From an uncultured Actinomycetes bacterium (GTDB lineage: Bacteria; Actinomycetota; Acidimicrobiia; Acidimicrobiales; Acidimicrobilacustridaceae), in the NCBI GenBank assembly GCA_937876315.1, contig CALEHQ010000043.1, positions 62,001-126,000 of the forward strand: a stretch of 64,000 nt of DNA, given 5' to 3'. Position 1 is the stretch's first letter, and the number at the start of each line of letters is the position of its first letter. The notes under the pieces were generated by a model. The model did not search any database. It was given only the letters and a program-made list of their open reading frames with translations, and was not told the origin of the DNA. The position numbers and the translations under genes are program-made. This document shows, one piece after another, positions 45,891-55,806 of this stretch.

Positions 45891-46538
45891 CTACTTCGGA
45901 AGTTGCGCGTCGATCGCGCTCAGAAGACGAGCAAAGACCTCGTCGGGCGAGCCGATTCCGTCGACCTTCACCAACAGACCTGATGCTGCATAAAAGTCAA
46001 TGGTTGGCTGGGTTTCTGTGTTGTATGCCGCGAGTCGCTTAGCAATTGATTCGGGCGTGTCATCAGCGCGCTGTTCGACATCGCCGCCACACTTGTCACA
46101 GACCCACTGAGTGGAGGGCGGTGCAGCGACAGAGTAAATGGCTCCACATTTCGAACACACTCGACGAGAGGAGATGCGCTCGAGCACGACCTCTTCAGCA
46201 ACAACAAGATCGATTGCAACATCGATAGTTGCGAACTTGGACATGCCTTCTGCTTGCACAACTGTGCGCGGAAAACCATCGAGAAGAAAACCGTTTGCCT
46301 GCACATCGGCTTCGGCAAGTCGTGCTTCAACGACACCGAGGATGATCTCGTCAGACACGAGACCACCGGCATCCATGATCGCCTTCGCCTCGACACCAAG
46401 CGGAGTGCCGGCAGCAACAGCAGCGCGCAGCATGTCTCCGGTAGAGATATGCGGGGCGTTGTAATGCGCCGAAAGCCGCTCGGACTGTGTGCCCTTGCCC
46501 GCTCCCTGCCGTCCGAAAATAAGCAGACGAGCAGTCAT
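45891..46538 (-). CDS. adk: Adenylate kinase with a zinc-type LID
   Basis: Interconverts 2 ADP with ATP and AMP. The 215-residue protein has the P-loop LLIFGRQGAGKGTQSERLS (G9-T17), the AMP-site region ISTGDMLR and GFLLDGFPRT. A long LID carries CSKC and CDKC (C128, C131, C147, C150), the four-cysteine zinc site of Gram-positive type kinases. It overlaps secY by one base. Confidence 0.97.
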   Translation of the reverse strand: MTARLLIFGRQGAGKGTQSERLSAHYNAPHISTGDMLRAAVAAGTPLGVEAKAIMDAGGLVSDEIILGVVEARLAEADVQANGFLLDGFPRTVVQAEGMSKFATIDVAIDLVVAEEVVLERISSRRVCSKCGAIYSVAAPPSTQWVCDKCGGDVEQRADDTPESIAKRLAAYNTETQPTIDFYAASGLLVKVDGIGSPDEVFARLLSAIDAQLPK

Positions 46539-47854
46539 TACTTCAGGAATCCTTCGTAGTTGCGCATCATCAACTGGCTGTCGATCTGCTTCATCGTTTC
46601 GAGGGCAACACCCACGGCGATAAGGATCGAGATACCGGTGAACGACACCTGAGTGCCGGGAAGATACGCAGTCAAGATGAAGGAAGGAACGAGAGCAACA
46701 GCGGCGATGAACAACGCGCCGGGAAGAGTGATGCGGGAAAGAACCTTGGCCAGGTAGCGCTCGGTCTGGGGGCCTGGACGAATTCCAGGAATGAAGCCAC
46801 CCTGCTTACGAAGCTGATCGGCCTGCTTTACCGGATCGAAGGTGATCGCCGTGTAGAAGTAGGCGAAACCAATGATCAGAAGACCGAAGATGATTAAGTG
46901 GATCGGAGCACTCGGGTTCACCAGATTTGAGTTAACCCAGTCCTGCACGGTCAATCCCCAACCATCGGTCGGGAGTACAAAGCTGAGCAGCTGCGGGAGA
47001 TAGAGCACCGAGCTGGCGAAGATGATCGGAATAACGCCCGACTGGTTCACCTTGAGCGGAATGTAGGTGCTCTGTCCGCCGTATTGGCGACGACCCACAA
47101 CGCGTTTTGCAAACTGAACAGGGATGCGACGTTGCCCTTGCTCGACGTACACAATCGCAACAGTGATGAGCGCATAACCGGCAAGCACCATGACGACTGC
47201 GACCCAGCCACCGTTAGCCTTAATTGTTGCCATCTGGCTCGGCAACAACGAAACAACGGAAGCGAAAATCAGCAACGACATGCCGTTGCCGATACCTCGT
47301 TGCGTAACAAGTTCACCCATCCACATAAGCAATGCCGTACCCGTTGTCAGGGTAAGGACAATGAGCAGCACGCGTGAGACGGTGAAGTCAGGAATGAGAT
47401 CGATAGTTGTACTGCCGGCGATCCCACCACCACCGTTGTGGAAGAGGTAGGCCAAACCCGTCGATTGCAAGATCGCAATACCGATCGTGACATAACGAGT
47501 CCACTGTGTGATCTTGCGCTGGCCGACCGCGCCCATGTTCTGCCATTCCTCGAGTTTCGGAATGACCACACCCAGGATCTGCATGATGATCGAAGCAGTG
47601 ATGTACGGCATGATGCCGAGTGCAAAGATCGCGAAGTTGGTGAGACCGCCGCCTGAGAAGAGTGTCAGGAACGCCAGCACACCACCCTCTTCGGCCTGGG
47701 ACTTCAACTGCGTCAGCGCAGAAGTGTCGATTCCGGGAACAGGAAGATGAGCGCCCAGTCGATACAGGGCGATAATCATGAACGAGAACAGGACCTTGTT
47801 GCGAAGGTCCTGGACCTTGAAGATGTTCTTCAGGTTTGCGAGCACCGAGGTCAC
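46538..47854 (-). CDS. secY: Protein translocase subunit SecY
   Basis: Core of the membrane protein-conducting channel, 438 residues with ten hydrophobic segments. Landmarks are FSFMIIALYRLGAHLPVPGID in helix 1, GIMPYITASIIMQIL (plug and helix 2 region) and TQRGIGNGMSLLIFASVV. The cytoplasmic loop QGQRRIPVQFAKRVVGRR is also present. It sits between rplO and adk as is usual. Confidence 0.98.
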   Translation of the reverse strand: MTSVLANLKNIFKVQDLRNKVLFSFMIIALYRLGAHLPVPGIDTSALTQLKSQAEEGGVLAFLTLFSGGGLTNFAIFALGIMPYITASIIMQILGVVIPKLEEWQNMGAVGQRKITQWTRYVTIGIAILQSTGLAYLFHNGGGGIAGSTTIDLIPDFTVSRVLLIVLTLTTGTALLMWMGELVTQRGIGNGMSLLIFASVVSLLPSQMATIKANGGWVAVVMVLAGYALITVAIVYVEQGQRRIPVQFAKRVVGRRQYGGQSTYIPLKVNQSGVIPIIFASSVLYLPQLLSFVLPTDGWGLTVQDWVNSNLVNPSAPIHLIIFGLLIIGFAYFYTAITFDPVKQADQLRKQGGFIPGIRPGPQTERYLAKVLSRITLPGALFIAAVALVPSFILTAYLPGTQVSFTGISILIAVGVALETMKQIDSQLMMRNYEGFLK

Positions 47855-47885
47855 TCCTACCGCTGGCTACGACGCCAGCAATGCG

Positions 47886-48374
47886 TCAGCGGTTTGTGAA
47901 CTGGTTGCCCTTGGCAGGAGGACGACGCTCGCCCCACGGCAAAGGGATGATTTCGACAGTGCCACCCGCAGCGGTGATTGCCGCTTCAGCTGACTTCGAG
48001 ATTGCATGCGCACGAACGGTGACGGGACGAGAGATTTCTCCACGACCAAGCACCTTCACGAGTGCACCCTTACCGACGAGGCTCTTGCTCAACAGCGAGA
48101 CCGGATCGACGATGTCGAGACCTGAGTCGTTGATGGAGTCAAGGTTGATGGCCTGATATTCCACGCGGAAGGGGTTGTTGAAGCCACGAAGCTTCGGCAC
48201 GCGCATGTGCAGAGGCATCTGACCACCCTCGAAACGAGCGGGGATGGTGGTGCGTGCGCCTTGGCCCTTGGTACCGCGGCCTGCGGTCTTGCCGCCCTTG
48301 CCACCAATACCGCGGCCGACGCGCTTGCGGCGACGGTTTGAGCCCTCAGCGGGCTTGAGATCATGAATCTTCAC
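47886..48374 (-). CDS. rplO: Ribosomal protein L15
   Basis: Late-assembly large-subunit protein of 162 residues beginning (V/M)KIHDLKPAEGSNRRRKRVGRG. It continues GGKGGKTAGRGTKGQGARTT and LPKLRGFNN-type residues (VPKLRGFNNPFRVEYQ). The start is GTG at 48374, placed just after the rpmD stop. The open frame upstream overlaps rpmD. Confidence 0.97.
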   Translation of the reverse strand: MKIHDLKPAEGSNRRRKRVGRGIGGKGGKTAGRGTKGQGARTTIPARFEGGQMPLHMRVPKLRGFNNPFRVEYQAINLDSINDSGLDIVDPVSLLSKSLVGKGALVKVLGRGEISRPVTVRAHAISKSAEAAITAAGGTVEIIPLPWGERRPPAKGNQFTNR

Positions 48375-48381
48375 GATGTCC

Positions 48382-48582
48382 TCACTTGCCGGTCGAGCCG
48401 AGCTCGACCTCTTCAACCGAAATGAGATGCGGTACACGAGCGATCATGCCGCGAATTTCAGGACGGTCGGGAAGGGTGTTGGTCTTGCCGATGCCACGGA
48501 GACCAAGCGCACGGAGTGTTCCGCGGTGCTTGGGCTTGGTGCCGATCGACGACTTGATCTGGGTGACCTTAAGTTCTGCCAT
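48382..48582 (-). CDS. rpmD: Ribosomal protein L30
   Basis: Small large-subunit protein of 66 residues: [20 protein letters not shown] followed by [18 protein letters not shown]. The ATG at 48582 overlaps the rpsE stop by one base; a GTG immediately before it is also in frame. The L30 family is not universal, and its presence here fits actinobacteria. Confidence 0.97.
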   Translation of the reverse strand: MAELKVTQIKSSIGTKPKHRGTLRALGLRGIGKTNTLPDRPEIRGMIARVPHLISVEEVELGSTGK

Positions 48583-49145
48583 CACGCGACCTCATTTGGA
48601 ACGTGCGGTCCACGCTCGGAAAGCTTGAACGCTTCGAGCATGCCCTTGGGAACGAACTCTTCAGGTGCAAGTCCACGAAGTCGAGCGACCTCGTTGGGAT
48701 CCTTGAGACCCTGCAAGCCAGCGATGGTCGCACGAGCCACGTTGATGTGGTTCGAGGAGCCAAGCGACTTACAAAGCACGTCGTGGATGCCGGCCTCTTC
48801 GAGAATGGCGCGAGCAGCACCACCAGCGATCACACCGGTACCTGGAGCAGCGGGCTGAATCAGCACGCGTCCGGCGCCCATGCGTCCGACGATTGGGTGG
48901 GTGACGGTTGATCCGGCCAACGGCACCTTGAACAGGTTCTTACGAGCCTCTTCGGTGCCCTTCTGGATGGCCAGCGGAACTTCCTTGGCCTTGCCGTAGC
49001 CGAGTCCGACATGACCAGCGCCGTCGCCGATCACCACGAGAGCGGTGAAGGAGAAACGACGGCCGCCCTTGACGACCTTGGCAACTCGGTTGATGTTGAT
49101 CACGCGTGACTCGCGAAGTGCGAGAGCGTCAGCGTTGAGGGCCAT
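48582..49145 (-). CDS. rpsE: Ribosomal protein S5
   Basis: Decoding-fidelity protein of 187 residues. It has [40 protein letters not shown], and [19 protein letters not shown] with [14 protein letters not shown]. The start ATG at 49145 overlaps the rplR stop by one base. A much longer open frame to 49706 runs antisense-like through rplR and is not used. Confidence 0.98.
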   Translation of the reverse strand: MALNADALALRESRVININRVAKVVKGGRRFSFTALVVIGDGAGHVGLGYGKAKEVPLAIQKGTEEARKNLFKVPLAGSTVTHPIVGRMGAGRVLIQPAAPGTGVIAGGAARAILEEAGIHDVLCKSLGSSNHINVARATIAGLQGLKDPNEVARLRGLAPEEFVPKGMLEAFKLSERGPHVPNEVA

Positions 49146-49510
49146 CAGAACTCCAGTCCAGCTTCTCGGGCGGCATCGGCAACAGCAGCGACACGACCGT
49201 GGTAGAGGAATCCACCGCGATCGAACACCACCTTGTCGATACCCGCAGCCTTCGCACGCTCGGCAAGAAGCTTGCCGACCGCGGTTGCTGCAGCGATGTT
49301 GCTGGTGCCGCCAGAGGCGACACCGGTTTCCACCGACGATGCAGAGGCGATGGTGCGACCGCTGATGTCGTCGATGATCTGTGCGTTGATGTGGCGATTG
49401 GATCGGTAGACCGCCATACGAGGACGCGTTGCGGTGCCACGCACCTGCTTGCGCACTCGACGGTGACGACGGATTCGCGCGTCGCGCTTTTGCTGTGCTT
49501 TGTCGCTCAT
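49145..49510 (-). CDS. rplR: Ribosomal protein L18
   Basis: 5S rRNA-binding protein of 121 residues with [37 protein letters not shown] and the closing [25 protein letters not shown]. It sits between rplF (2 bases) and rpsE (1-base overlap). Confidence 0.98.
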   Translation of the reverse strand: MSDKAQQKRDARIRRHRRVRKQVRGTATRPRMAVYRSNRHINAQIIDDISGRTIASASSVETGVASGGTSNIAAATAVGKLLAERAKAAGIDKVVFDRGGFLYHGRVAAVADAAREAGLEF

Positions 49511-49512
49511 GT

Positions 49513-50052
49513 CTACTTACCTGCCTTGCCGGCCTTGCGGGCAACGTATTCGCCCTTGTACCGGACACCCTTGCCCTTGTAAGGCTCGGGCTTGCGGATT
49601 GCACGAATGTCAGCGGCGACCTGACCAACAGTTTCCTTGTCGGTGCCCTTGACCAGAATTTGGGTCGGTGCGGGAACCTCGAAGGTGATGCCGGCCGGAG
49701 CAACAACGCTTACCGGGTGACTGAAACCAAGTGCGAGGTCGAGCGCAGTGTCGCCCTTCGCTGTGGCGCGGTAACCGACGCCGATGATTTCAAGTTCCTT
49801 GGTGAAGCCTGTGCTTACGCCAATGACCATGTTGTTAACGAGCGAGCGAACCAGGCCGTGGAGCGCACGGTTCTGGCGTTCGTCGTTGGGACGTTCGACG
49901 ATGAGTTCAGTACCTTCCTTACGGATGGTGATCTCACCGGGAATGTCGCGTTCAAGTGTTCCCTTGGAGCCCTTCACGGAGATGTGCTGACCAGCGATCG
50001 AAACCTCGACGCCAGCCGGAACCGCGATAGGAGCGCGTCCTACTCGTGACAT
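49513..50052 (-). CDS. rplF: Ribosomal protein L6
   Basis: Large-subunit protein at the factor-binding region. The 179 residues begin [19 protein letters not shown] and have the duplicated fold with [22 protein letters not shown] and [14 protein letters not shown]-type ending ([22 protein letters not shown]). It follows rpsH after 9 bases. Confidence 0.98.
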   Translation of the reverse strand: MSRVGRAPIAVPAGVEVSIAGQHISVKGSKGTLERDIPGEITIRKEGTELIVERPNDERQNRALHGLVRSLVNNMVIGVSTGFTKELEIIGVGYRATAKGDTALDLALGFSHPVSVVAPAGITFEVPAPTQILVKGTDKETVGQVAADIRAIRKPEPYKGKGVRYKGEYVARKAGKAGK

Positions 50053-50061
50053 GTCAGCCCC

Positions 50062-50466
50062 TTACCAAACGAAGCACAGGATCTCGCCGCCCATGCGACG
50101 CTTACGCGCCTCACGGTCGGTCATCAGACCCTGACTGGTGGACAGGACAGCGACACCCAATCCGCCAAGAACCCGAGGGATCTTGTCGGCCTTGATGTAC
50201 ACACGGAGGCCCGGCTTCGAAACGCGCTTGACACCAGAGATGACGCGCTTGCGTTCGGGCGAGTACTTCATAGTGACGGTGAGAACGGAACCAGGACGGT
50301 TCGGGTCGTCAGCGATGGTAAAGCTCTCGATGTAACCCTCGGCAAGGAGGAGTTGTGCGAGTGCTTCTTTCACCTTTGAGGATGGCATGCGCACTTCATC
50401 GTGCATCGCGGTGTTCGCGTTGCGGATGCGGGTGAGCATGTCGGCGATGGGATCTGTCATTGTCAT
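50062..50466 (-). CDS. rpsH: Ribosomal protein S8
   Basis: 16S-binding protein that also represses the spc operon in E. coli. From the ATG at 50466 it reads [18 protein letters not shown], then [20 protein letters not shown] and the end [20 protein letters not shown] with ILCFVW. A second ATG two codons in (50460) is equally possible, giving 132 instead of 134 residues. Upstream frame extension overlaps rpsZ. Confidence 0.98.
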   Translation of the reverse strand: MTMTDPIADMLTRIRNANTAMHDEVRMPSSKVKEALAQLLLAEGYIESFTIADDPNRPGSVLTVTMKYSPERKRVISGVKRVSKPGLRVYIKADKIPRVLGGLGVAVLSTSQGLMTDREARKRRMGGEILCFVW

Positions 50467-50479
50467 GTCGTCGCCTCCC

Positions 50480-50665
50480 CTACCAGCTGGCCTTTTTGAG
50501 ACCAGGAATTTCGCCAGCGTGTCCGAGTTCGCGCAAGCAAATACGGCACAACTGGAACTTGCGGTACACAGCACGAGGCCGTCCGCACTTCTGGCAACGG
50601 GTGTAGCCACGGACCTTGAACTTCGGGGTCTCACGTTGCTTATTAACGAGCGCCTTTTTAGCCAT
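50480..50665 (-). CDS. rpsZ: Ribosomal protein S14, zinc type
   Basis: The 61-residue short form of S14 with a zinc ribbon: C24 and C27 in CQKC, C40 and C43 in CRIC. It starts [20 protein letters not shown]. This C+ form is the housekeeping type. A longer C-minus form would be expected elsewhere only if the organism makes zinc-free ribosomes. It overlaps rplE by one base. Confidence 0.98.
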   Translation of the reverse strand: MAKKALVNKQRETPKFKVRGYTRCQKCGRPRAVYRKFQLCRICLRELGHAGEIPGLKKASW

Positions 50666-51237
50666 TACTGCTGCCCCTCACGCTTGAACGGGAAGCCGAA
50701 AGCATCGAGCAGGGCTTTGCCCTCGGCATTGGTCTTGGCAGTGGTCACGATGGTGATGTCGAAGCCGCGGGGGCCGTCGACCTTGTCGTAATCGATCTCC
50801 GGGAACATGAGCTGTTCAGGAAGACCAAAGGTGTAGTTGCCGTGTCCGTCGAGGGACTTCGGTGACAATCCACGGAAATCGCGGATACGGGGAATCGCCA
50901 GGCTGATGAGCCGGTCGAAGAACTCCCACATGCGATCGCCGCGAAGTGTGACCTTCACACCAATGGCATTGCCCTCACGCAGTTTGAAACCGGCGATGGA
51001 CTTCTTGGCCTTGGTCACGATGACCTTCTGACCGGTGATCAGTTCGAGGTCCCGCACGGCGCCATCGATCAGTGACGACTGAGCGAGTGCCTTGCCGACA
51101 CCTGAGTTGATCACGATCTTCTCGAAACGAGGGACCTGCATGATGTTGCCGAGTTCGAGCGTGTCCTTGAGTTGGGCACGGATCTCATCGTTGTAGCGGG
51201 CCTTAAGACGAGGAATCGTTGTGGTTGCGGTGCTCAT
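50665..51237 (-). CDS. rplE: Ribosomal protein L5
   Basis: 5S rRNA-binding protein that contacts P-site tRNA. The 190-residue sequence from ATG 51237 has [54 protein letters not shown] and [15 protein letters not shown]. The start overlaps rplX by 4 bases; the upstream part of the frame lies inside rplX. Confidence 0.98.
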   Translation of the reverse strand: MSTATTTIPRLKARYNDEIRAQLKDTLELGNIMQVPRFEKIVINSGVGKALAQSSLIDGAVRDLELITGQKVIVTKAKKSIAGFKLREGNAIGVKVTLRGDRMWEFFDRLISLAIPRIRDFRGLSPKSLDGHGNYTFGLPEQLMFPEIDYDKVDGPRGFDITIVTTAKTNAEGKALLDAFGFPFKREGQQ

Positions 51238-51548
51238 GCGAGGTCTCCTTCGCACTTGCGGCAGATCCGGACCTTGGTGCCATCGGACTCGAAGCGGTAA
51301 CCGATGCGAGTCGGCTTGCCGCACGAGTTGCACACGATGGCGACGTTGGAAGCCGGAATTGGCATCTCTTTGTCGATGATACCGCCGGTATTGGTTTGAC
51401 TAACGGGCTTCTGATGCTTCTTGGCGATGTTGACACCATCGACGATGACCTTTCCCTTTTCGGGAATGGATCGAGTGACGGTACCGGTCTTGCCGCGGTC
51501 CTTACCGGACAGCACCTGAACGCGGTCGCCCTTGCGGATCTTCATCAC
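51234..51548 (-). CDS. rplX: Ribosomal protein L24
   Basis: Assembly-initiating protein at the tunnel exit. The 104 residues begin [21 protein letters not shown] (KOW motif). The C-terminus has CNSCGK and CRKC, a four-cysteine pattern that suggests a small zinc ribbon, found in many bacterial L24 proteins but not in E. coli. It overlaps rplN and rplE by 4 bases each. Confidence 0.98.
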   Translation of the reverse strand: MMKIRKGDRVQVLSGKDRGKTGTVTRSIPEKGKVIVDGVNIAKKHQKPVSQTNTGGIIDKEMPIPASNVAIVCNSCGKPTRIGYRFESDGTKVRICRKCEGDLA

Positions 51549-51913
51549 AACACCTCCGGGGCGAGCGAGACGATTCGCATGAACTTCTTGTCACGCAGCT
51601 CGCGACCCACTGGGCCGAAGATGCGAGTGCCACGCGGCTGCAAGTTGTCATTGATCAGAACTGCAGCGTTCTCGTCGAACTTGATATAGGAACCGTCTGG
51701 ACGACGCTTTTCCTTCTTGACGCGAACGACGACGCACTTGACGACGTCGCCCTTCTTGACACCGGCGCCGGGGATGGCGTCCTTGACCGTGGCGACGAAG
51801 ATGTCACCGATCGAGGCGTAACGGCGACGCGTGCCACCGAGAACCTTGATGCAAAGAACTTCCTTCGCACCGCTGTTGTCGGCAACCCGAAGTCGGGACT
51901 CTTGCTGAATCAT
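51545..51913 (-). CDS. rplN: Ribosomal protein L14
   Basis: Large-subunit interface protein of 122 residues. It starts [27 protein letters not shown] and ends [19 protein letters not shown]. It overlaps rpsQ and rplX by 4 bases each, showing tight translational coupling. Confidence 0.98.
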   Translation of the reverse strand: MIQQESRLRVADNSGAKEVLCIKVLGGTRRRYASIGDIFVATVKDAIPGAGVKKGDVVKCVVVRVKKEKRRPDGSYIKFDENAAVLINDNLQPRGTRIFGPVGRELRDKKFMRIVSLAPEVL

Positions 51914-52188
51914 CGTGCACGCTCCAGGACATCAAGGACACGCCAGCGCTTCGTCTTCGAAAGCGGGCGGGTCTCCTGCACGCGAACCTTGTCACCGACG
52001 TTGAGATCGTTGGTCTCGTCGTGGACGTACAGCTTGTTCGTGCGCTGAACGGTCTTGTTGTAGCGAGGGTGACGCACGCGGTCGGTCACTGTGACGACTG
52101 CGGTCTTGTCCATGGACGTCGAAACGACCGTTCCCTCACGGATCTTGCGCGGATTGGCGCGCTCAGTGGCCGTGGTTTCCTCAGCCAT
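51910..52188 (-). CDS. rpsQ: Ribosomal protein S17
   Basis: Primary 16S-binding protein of 92 residues with an N-terminal extension ([19 protein letters not shown]) before the conserved [19 protein letters not shown]. The blocks KYHVHDE-like [15 protein letters not shown] and [18 protein letters not shown] follow. It overlaps rpmC by one base. Confidence 0.98.
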   Translation of the reverse strand: MAEETTATERANPRKIREGTVVSTSMDKTAVVTVTDRVRHPRYNKTVQRTNKLYVHDETNDLNVGDKVRVQETRPLSKTKRWRVLDVLERAR

Positions 52189-52421
52189 CAGGCGTTCTCC
52201 TCGTTCTTCGACAGTGCTTCGGCTGCGGCGATCTCGCGGGTACGTAATTCAGTGTTGATTTGAGCAACATGCTTGCGGACCACACCAAGACGTGCGGTGT
52301 TGTCGAGCTGACCGGTGACGTGCTGGAAGCGAAGGTTGAAAAGTTCTTCCTTTGCTGATGCCAACTTGTCGAGCAGTTCGCCGTCGCTGATATCGCGGAG
52401 TGATTCTTTGGTCTTTGCCAT
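52188..52421 (-). CDS. rpmC: Ribosomal protein L29
   Basis: Tunnel-exit protein of 77 residues: [40 protein letters not shown], then [19 protein letters not shown]. It carries an Ala/Glu-rich C-terminal extension. One-base overlaps join it to rplP and rpsQ. Confidence 0.98.
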   Translation of the reverse strand: MAKTKESLRDISDGELLDKLASAKEELFNLRFQHVTGQLDNTARLGVVRKHVAQINTELRTREIAAAEALSKNEENA

Positions 52422-52837
52422 TAGAAGGACTCCTCACGAGCAACGAAACGAGCCTTGATCGGCAGCTTCTGGATGGCCCGGTTGATTGCCTCGCGGGCGA
52501 TCTCGGGGTCGTTGTAGGACAGTTCGAACATGATGCGACCGGGCTTAACCACGGCGACCCAACGTTCGGGATTTCCCTTACCAGAACCCATGCGAGTTTC
52601 GGCGGGCTTTTGGGTGACGGGCTTGTCTGGGAACACGTTGATCCAGACCTTGCCGCCACGCTTGATGTGACGAGTCATCGCGATACGGGCGGCCTCGATC
52701 TGACGGGCAGTGATCCAACCCGGCTCGAGTGCCTGGATGCCGAAGTCACCAAACGTGACTTCAGTTCCACCCTTGGCTTGACCCTTCATGCGACCGCGCT
52801 GTTGCTTGCGGTGCTTGACCTTCTTAGGCATCAACAT
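52421..52837 (-). CDS. rplP: Ribosomal protein L16
   Basis: Protein near the A-site tRNA and 5S rRNA, 136-138 residues. It has [46 protein letters not shown] and [19 protein letters not shown]. The first codon may be the ATG at 52837 or the one at 52831 (MPKKVKH, the family start). Confidence 0.98.
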   Translation of the reverse strand: MLMPKKVKHRKQQRGRMKGQAKGGTEVTFGDFGIQALEPGWITARQIEAARIAMTRHIKRGGKVWINVFPDKPVTQKPAETRMGSGKGNPERWVAVVKPGRIMFELSYNDPEIAREAINRAIQKLPIKARFVAREESF

Positions 52838-52839
52838 AT

Positions 52840-53742
52840 TCAGTCACCATCCCCGGGACGGAAGTGCGGGGTTTCGTGGTGCTGGCGAGTTGAACGCTCG
52901 ATCTCTTCTTCCTCGGCGAGCAGGCGCTCGAGCTCGGGATCGGCTTCCTTCACCAGCGGGGTTGCTTCAATGTCTTCGATCAGTTCCGAATCGGCATCGC
53001 GCTTGCGACCCGCTGCTGATGACACAACCTTGCGGGGACGAGCGTCACCGGAAGGTTCACCAACAGCCATTGCGGCTTCGCGAGTGGCCTTGTCGTCAAG
53101 CACGCTCTTGTACGGAAGGATGTCGCCCTTGTAGAGCCAGACCTTCACGCCAATGCGACCGTAGGTGGTCTTTGCTTCACGGAAGCCGTAGTCGATGTCA
53201 GCGCGAAGCGTATGCAACGGCACTCGACCTTCGCGGTACCACTCGGTGCGTGACATTTCAGCGCCGCCAAGACGACCCGAGCACTGCACGCGGATGCCGA
53301 GGGCACCAGCCTTCTGTGCGTTCTGCACGGCGCGTTTCATGGCACGTCGGAATGCGACACGGCCAGCAAGCTGATCGGCAACACCCTGGGCGATCAGTGC
53401 AGCGTCGAGTTCCGGCTGCTTGATCTCCTGGATGTTGAGCTGCACCTTGTTGTTTCCAGAGATTGCGGTGAGGCCGGCACGAAGGCGATCGGCTTCCGCG
53501 CCACGACGACCGATGACGATGCCGGGACGAGCGGTGTGCACGTCGACACGAAGACGGTCACGTGTGCGCTCGATCTCGACGCGACTGATCGCGGCGTGCG
53601 GCAGCTGCGTCATGAGGTAATCGCGGATCTTCCAATCCTGAATGAGGTTGTCGGAGTACTCGCGACGATCGGCAAACCAACGCGACTTCCAGTCGGTGGT
53701 CACGCCGAGGCGGAACCCGTACGGGTTGACCTTCTGACCCAT
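52840..53742 (-). CDS. rpsC: Ribosomal protein S3 with an acidic C-terminal extension
   Basis: Protein at the mRNA entry channel. The 300 residues start [22 protein letters not shown] and contain the KH domain [15 protein letters not shown] and [31 protein letters not shown]. The core ends near residue 215. The remaining 85 residues form a charged tail (about residues 255-280 rich in Glu/Asp, [11 protein letters not shown]), longer than in E. coli (233 aa). It overlaps rplV by one base. Confidence 0.97.
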   Translation of the reverse strand: MGQKVNPYGFRLGVTTDWKSRWFADRREYSDNLIQDWKIRDYLMTQLPHAAISRVEIERTRDRLRVDVHTARPGIVIGRRGAEADRLRAGLTAISGNNKVQLNIQEIKQPELDAALIAQGVADQLAGRVAFRRAMKRAVQNAQKAGALGIRVQCSGRLGGAEMSRTEWYREGRVPLHTLRADIDYGFREAKTTYGRIGVKVWLYKGDILPYKSVLDDKATREAAMAVGEPSGDARPRKVVSSAAGRKRDADSELIEDIEATPLVKEADPELERLLAEEEEIERSTRQHHETPHFRPGDGD

Positions 53743-54368
53743 CAGTCTTCCTTCCCGTCGGTCTTGACGGCTTCGTCGGCTACTGCGTCGTCAACAACCA
53801 CTGCTTCAGCGTGGTCATGATCGTGGTCGTGATCGTCTTCATGATCATGATCATGATCGTGGTCGTTCTCTTCTTCGACCTTGCGCTCGGCCTTGGCCTG
53901 ACGGCTGCGGGCAACGCGTTCACGACGTGCTTCTGCAGCAGCGCGTCCGCCAGAGACACGACCGCTTGCTGCTTCACGTTCACGAAGTTTCTCAAGATCG
54001 TCGGCTGACAAACGGCTCACGATGATCGTGATGTGACAGGTGCGCTTACGAATACGAGTGGCGCGGCCACGAGCACGGGGGCGCCAGCGCTTAAGCGTCG
54101 GGCCTTCGTCAGCGAAACATGCCGAGACGAAAAGTTCGTCGGCGGGGATCTGGTTGTTGTGCTCGGCGTTAGCGATTGCTGACTCGAGGCACTTCAGGAC
54201 AACGCGAGCGATATCGCGTTCGGCCATTTCGAGCACCTCGAGTGCTCGGGCTACCGGAAGTCCGCGGATGAGATCGAGGATCTCACGGGCCTTGTACGCC
54301 GATGAACGGACGTACTTGACCTCGGCGCGCACGCCCGGACGCTCATTGGTCTTCGCACCGAAGGCCAT
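53742..54368 (-). CDS. rplV: Ribosomal protein L22 with a long His/Asp-repeat tail
   Basis: L22 lines the exit tunnel. Residues 1-119 are a normal L22 ([57 protein letters not shown]). The protein continues to residue 208 with a basic helix-like part and a run of alternating His and Asp at 168-186 (8 His). It ends [22 protein letters not shown]. The tail may bind Zn, Ni or Co. The encoding DNA (about 53808-53866) is a GATCAT/GATCGT-type repeat. Confidence 0.96.
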   Translation of the reverse strand: MAFGAKTNERPGVRAEVKYVRSSAYKAREILDLIRGLPVARALEVLEMAERDIARVVLKCLESAIANAEHNNQIPADELFVSACFADEGPTLKRWRPRARGRATRIRKRTCHITIIVSRLSADDLEKLREREAASGRVSGGRAAAEARRERVARSRQAKAERKVEEENDHDHDHDHEDDHDHDHDHAEAVVVDDAVADEAVKTDGKED

Positions 54369-54646
54369 CAGCGGCGTCCCTTCTTCTCTTGACCAGCGTG
54401 GAACCTGAAGGTTCGCGTCGGGGCGAACTCACCAAGCTTGTGGCCGACCATTGCCTCGGTGACATACACCGGGACGTGCTTGCGCCCGTCGTGGACGGCC
54501 ATGGTGTGGCCAACCATTTCGGGGATGATCGTCGAACGACGAGACCAGGTCTTGATGACCTTCTTCTCGTTCGTTTCGTTGAGTGCGTCGACCTTCTTGA
54601 GAAGATGGTCGTCGACAAACGGACCCTTTTTGAGGCTGCGAGGCAT
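54368..54646 (-). CDS. rpsS: Ribosomal protein S19
   Basis: Head protein of 92 residues: [65 protein letters not shown] region, ending in GQEKKGRR. The ATG at 54646 is the family start. The frame extends upstream into rplB. Confidence 0.98.
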   Translation of the reverse strand: MPRSLKKGPFVDDHLLKKVDALNETNEKKVIKTWSRRSTIIPEMVGHTMAVHDGRKHVPVYVTEAMVGHKLGEFAPTRTFRFHAGQEKKGRR

Positions 54647-54657
54647 TTCGTCCTCTC

Positions 54658-55494
54658 CTAACGCCGTGAACCGCGGGTGCGGCGACGACGGACAATGAGT
54701 TTCTGAGACGGCTTGGTCTTGTCGCGGGTACGACCTTCGGGCTTGCCCCAAGGCGACACCGGATGACGACCACCGGAGGTCTTGCCTTCACCACCACCAT
54801 GAGGATGGTCAACCGGGTTCATGGCCACACCGCGGGTCTGAGGCTTAACGCCCTTCCAGCGGTTACGGCCGGCCTTACCGATCTTGATGAGTTCATGCTC
54901 GGAGTTACCGACCTCGCCGACAGTGGCGCGGCAGTCGATCGGGACACGACGCATTTCAGTGCTGGGGAGACGAAGAGTGGCGTAATCGCCCTCCTTGGCG
55001 ACGAGCTGAATGCTCATGCCAGCGCTACGCGCCATCTTGCCGCCACCACCGGGCTTGAGTTCAACGTTGTGCACGACGGTACCGACCGGGATGTAACGCA
55101 ACGGAAGTGCATTACCGGGACGGATGTCGGAACCCTGGCCGCTCTGGAGAATGTCGCCAACCTGCACACCCTTCGGGGCGAGGATGTAGCTCTTCGCTCC
55201 GTCGTGATAGTGCAGCAGCGCGATACGGCAGGTGCGGTTCGGGTCGTATTCGATCGCAGCGACAGAGGCGGGAACGCCGTCCTTGACGCGACGGAAGTCG
55301 ACAAGACGATAACGCTGCTTGTGACCGCCGCCCTTATGACGAGCTGTCTTGCGACCGTAAGAGTTACGACCACCAGTGCGGTGCTTGGGGACGAGAAGCG
55401 ACCGTTCCGGCGTGTCCTTTGTGATCTCCGCAAAATCGGAGACAGTCTGGAAACGACGGCCGGGGCTAGTCGGTTTGCGTTTACGAAGAGCCAT
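54658..55494 (-). CDS. rplB: Ribosomal protein L2
   Basis: Protein near the peptidyl-transferase centre, 278 residues. It starts [20 protein letters not shown] and has [23 protein letters not shown]. The late conserved block [22 protein letters not shown] includes the important histidine (H229 region). It follows rplW after 6 bases. Confidence 0.98.
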   Translation of the reverse strand: MALRKRKPTSPGRRFQTVSDFAEITKDTPERSLLVPKHRTGGRNSYGRKTARHKGGGHKQRYRLVDFRRVKDGVPASVAAIEYDPNRTCRIALLHYHDGAKSYILAPKGVQVGDILQSGQGSDIRPGNALPLRYIPVGTVVHNVELKPGGGGKMARSAGMSIQLVAKEGDYATLRLPSTEMRRVPIDCRATVGEVGNSEHELIKIGKAGRNRWKGVKPQTRGVAMNPVDHPHGGGEGKTSGGRHPVSPWGKPEGRTRDKTKPSQKLIVRRRRTRGSRR

Positions 55495-55500
55495 GGTTCC

Positions 55501-55806
55501 TTACCCCTCGAACAATTCGATGCGGTCGCCAGCGGCGAGAGTGACGAATGCACGCTTCTGGCCCGCCTGCGCACCGAAGGTTCCGGTGCGACGGTTGCGC
55601 TTGCGCTTGCCATTGCGGTTGAGCGTGTTCACCTTGAGAACCTTCACGCCGAAGATCGACTCGATTGCGTCGTGGATCTCGGGCTTTGAAGCTTCGGGGT
55701 GAACAACGAATGTGTAGACGTTGGTGTCGAGAAGTGCGTAGCTCTTCTCGCTCACAACGGGACGAATGATGATGTCCCGTGGGTTCTTTGCGCGGAGATC
55801 TTTCAC
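55501..55806 (-). CDS. rplW: Ribosomal protein L23
   Basis: Tunnel-exit docking site for trigger factor and SRP. The 101 residues contain [34 protein letters not shown] and [20 protein letters not shown]. It overlaps rplD by 4 bases. Confidence 0.98.
   Translation of the reverse strand: MKDLRAKNPRDIIIRPVVSEKSYALLDTNVYTFVVHPEASKPEIHDAIESIFGVKVLKVNTLNRNGKRKRNRRTGTFGAQAGQKRAFVTLAAGDRIELFEG

Noticed and set aside
48582-49706. Extended rpsE frame of 374 codons
   Set aside because: The upstream 187 codons overlap rplR and rplF out of frame and are Arg/Ser-rich noise. S5 starts at 49145.
54763-55689. Plus-strand open frame of 308 codons antisense to rplB/rplW
   Set aside because: It is a shadow of conserved ribosomal genes; no start context or known motif.
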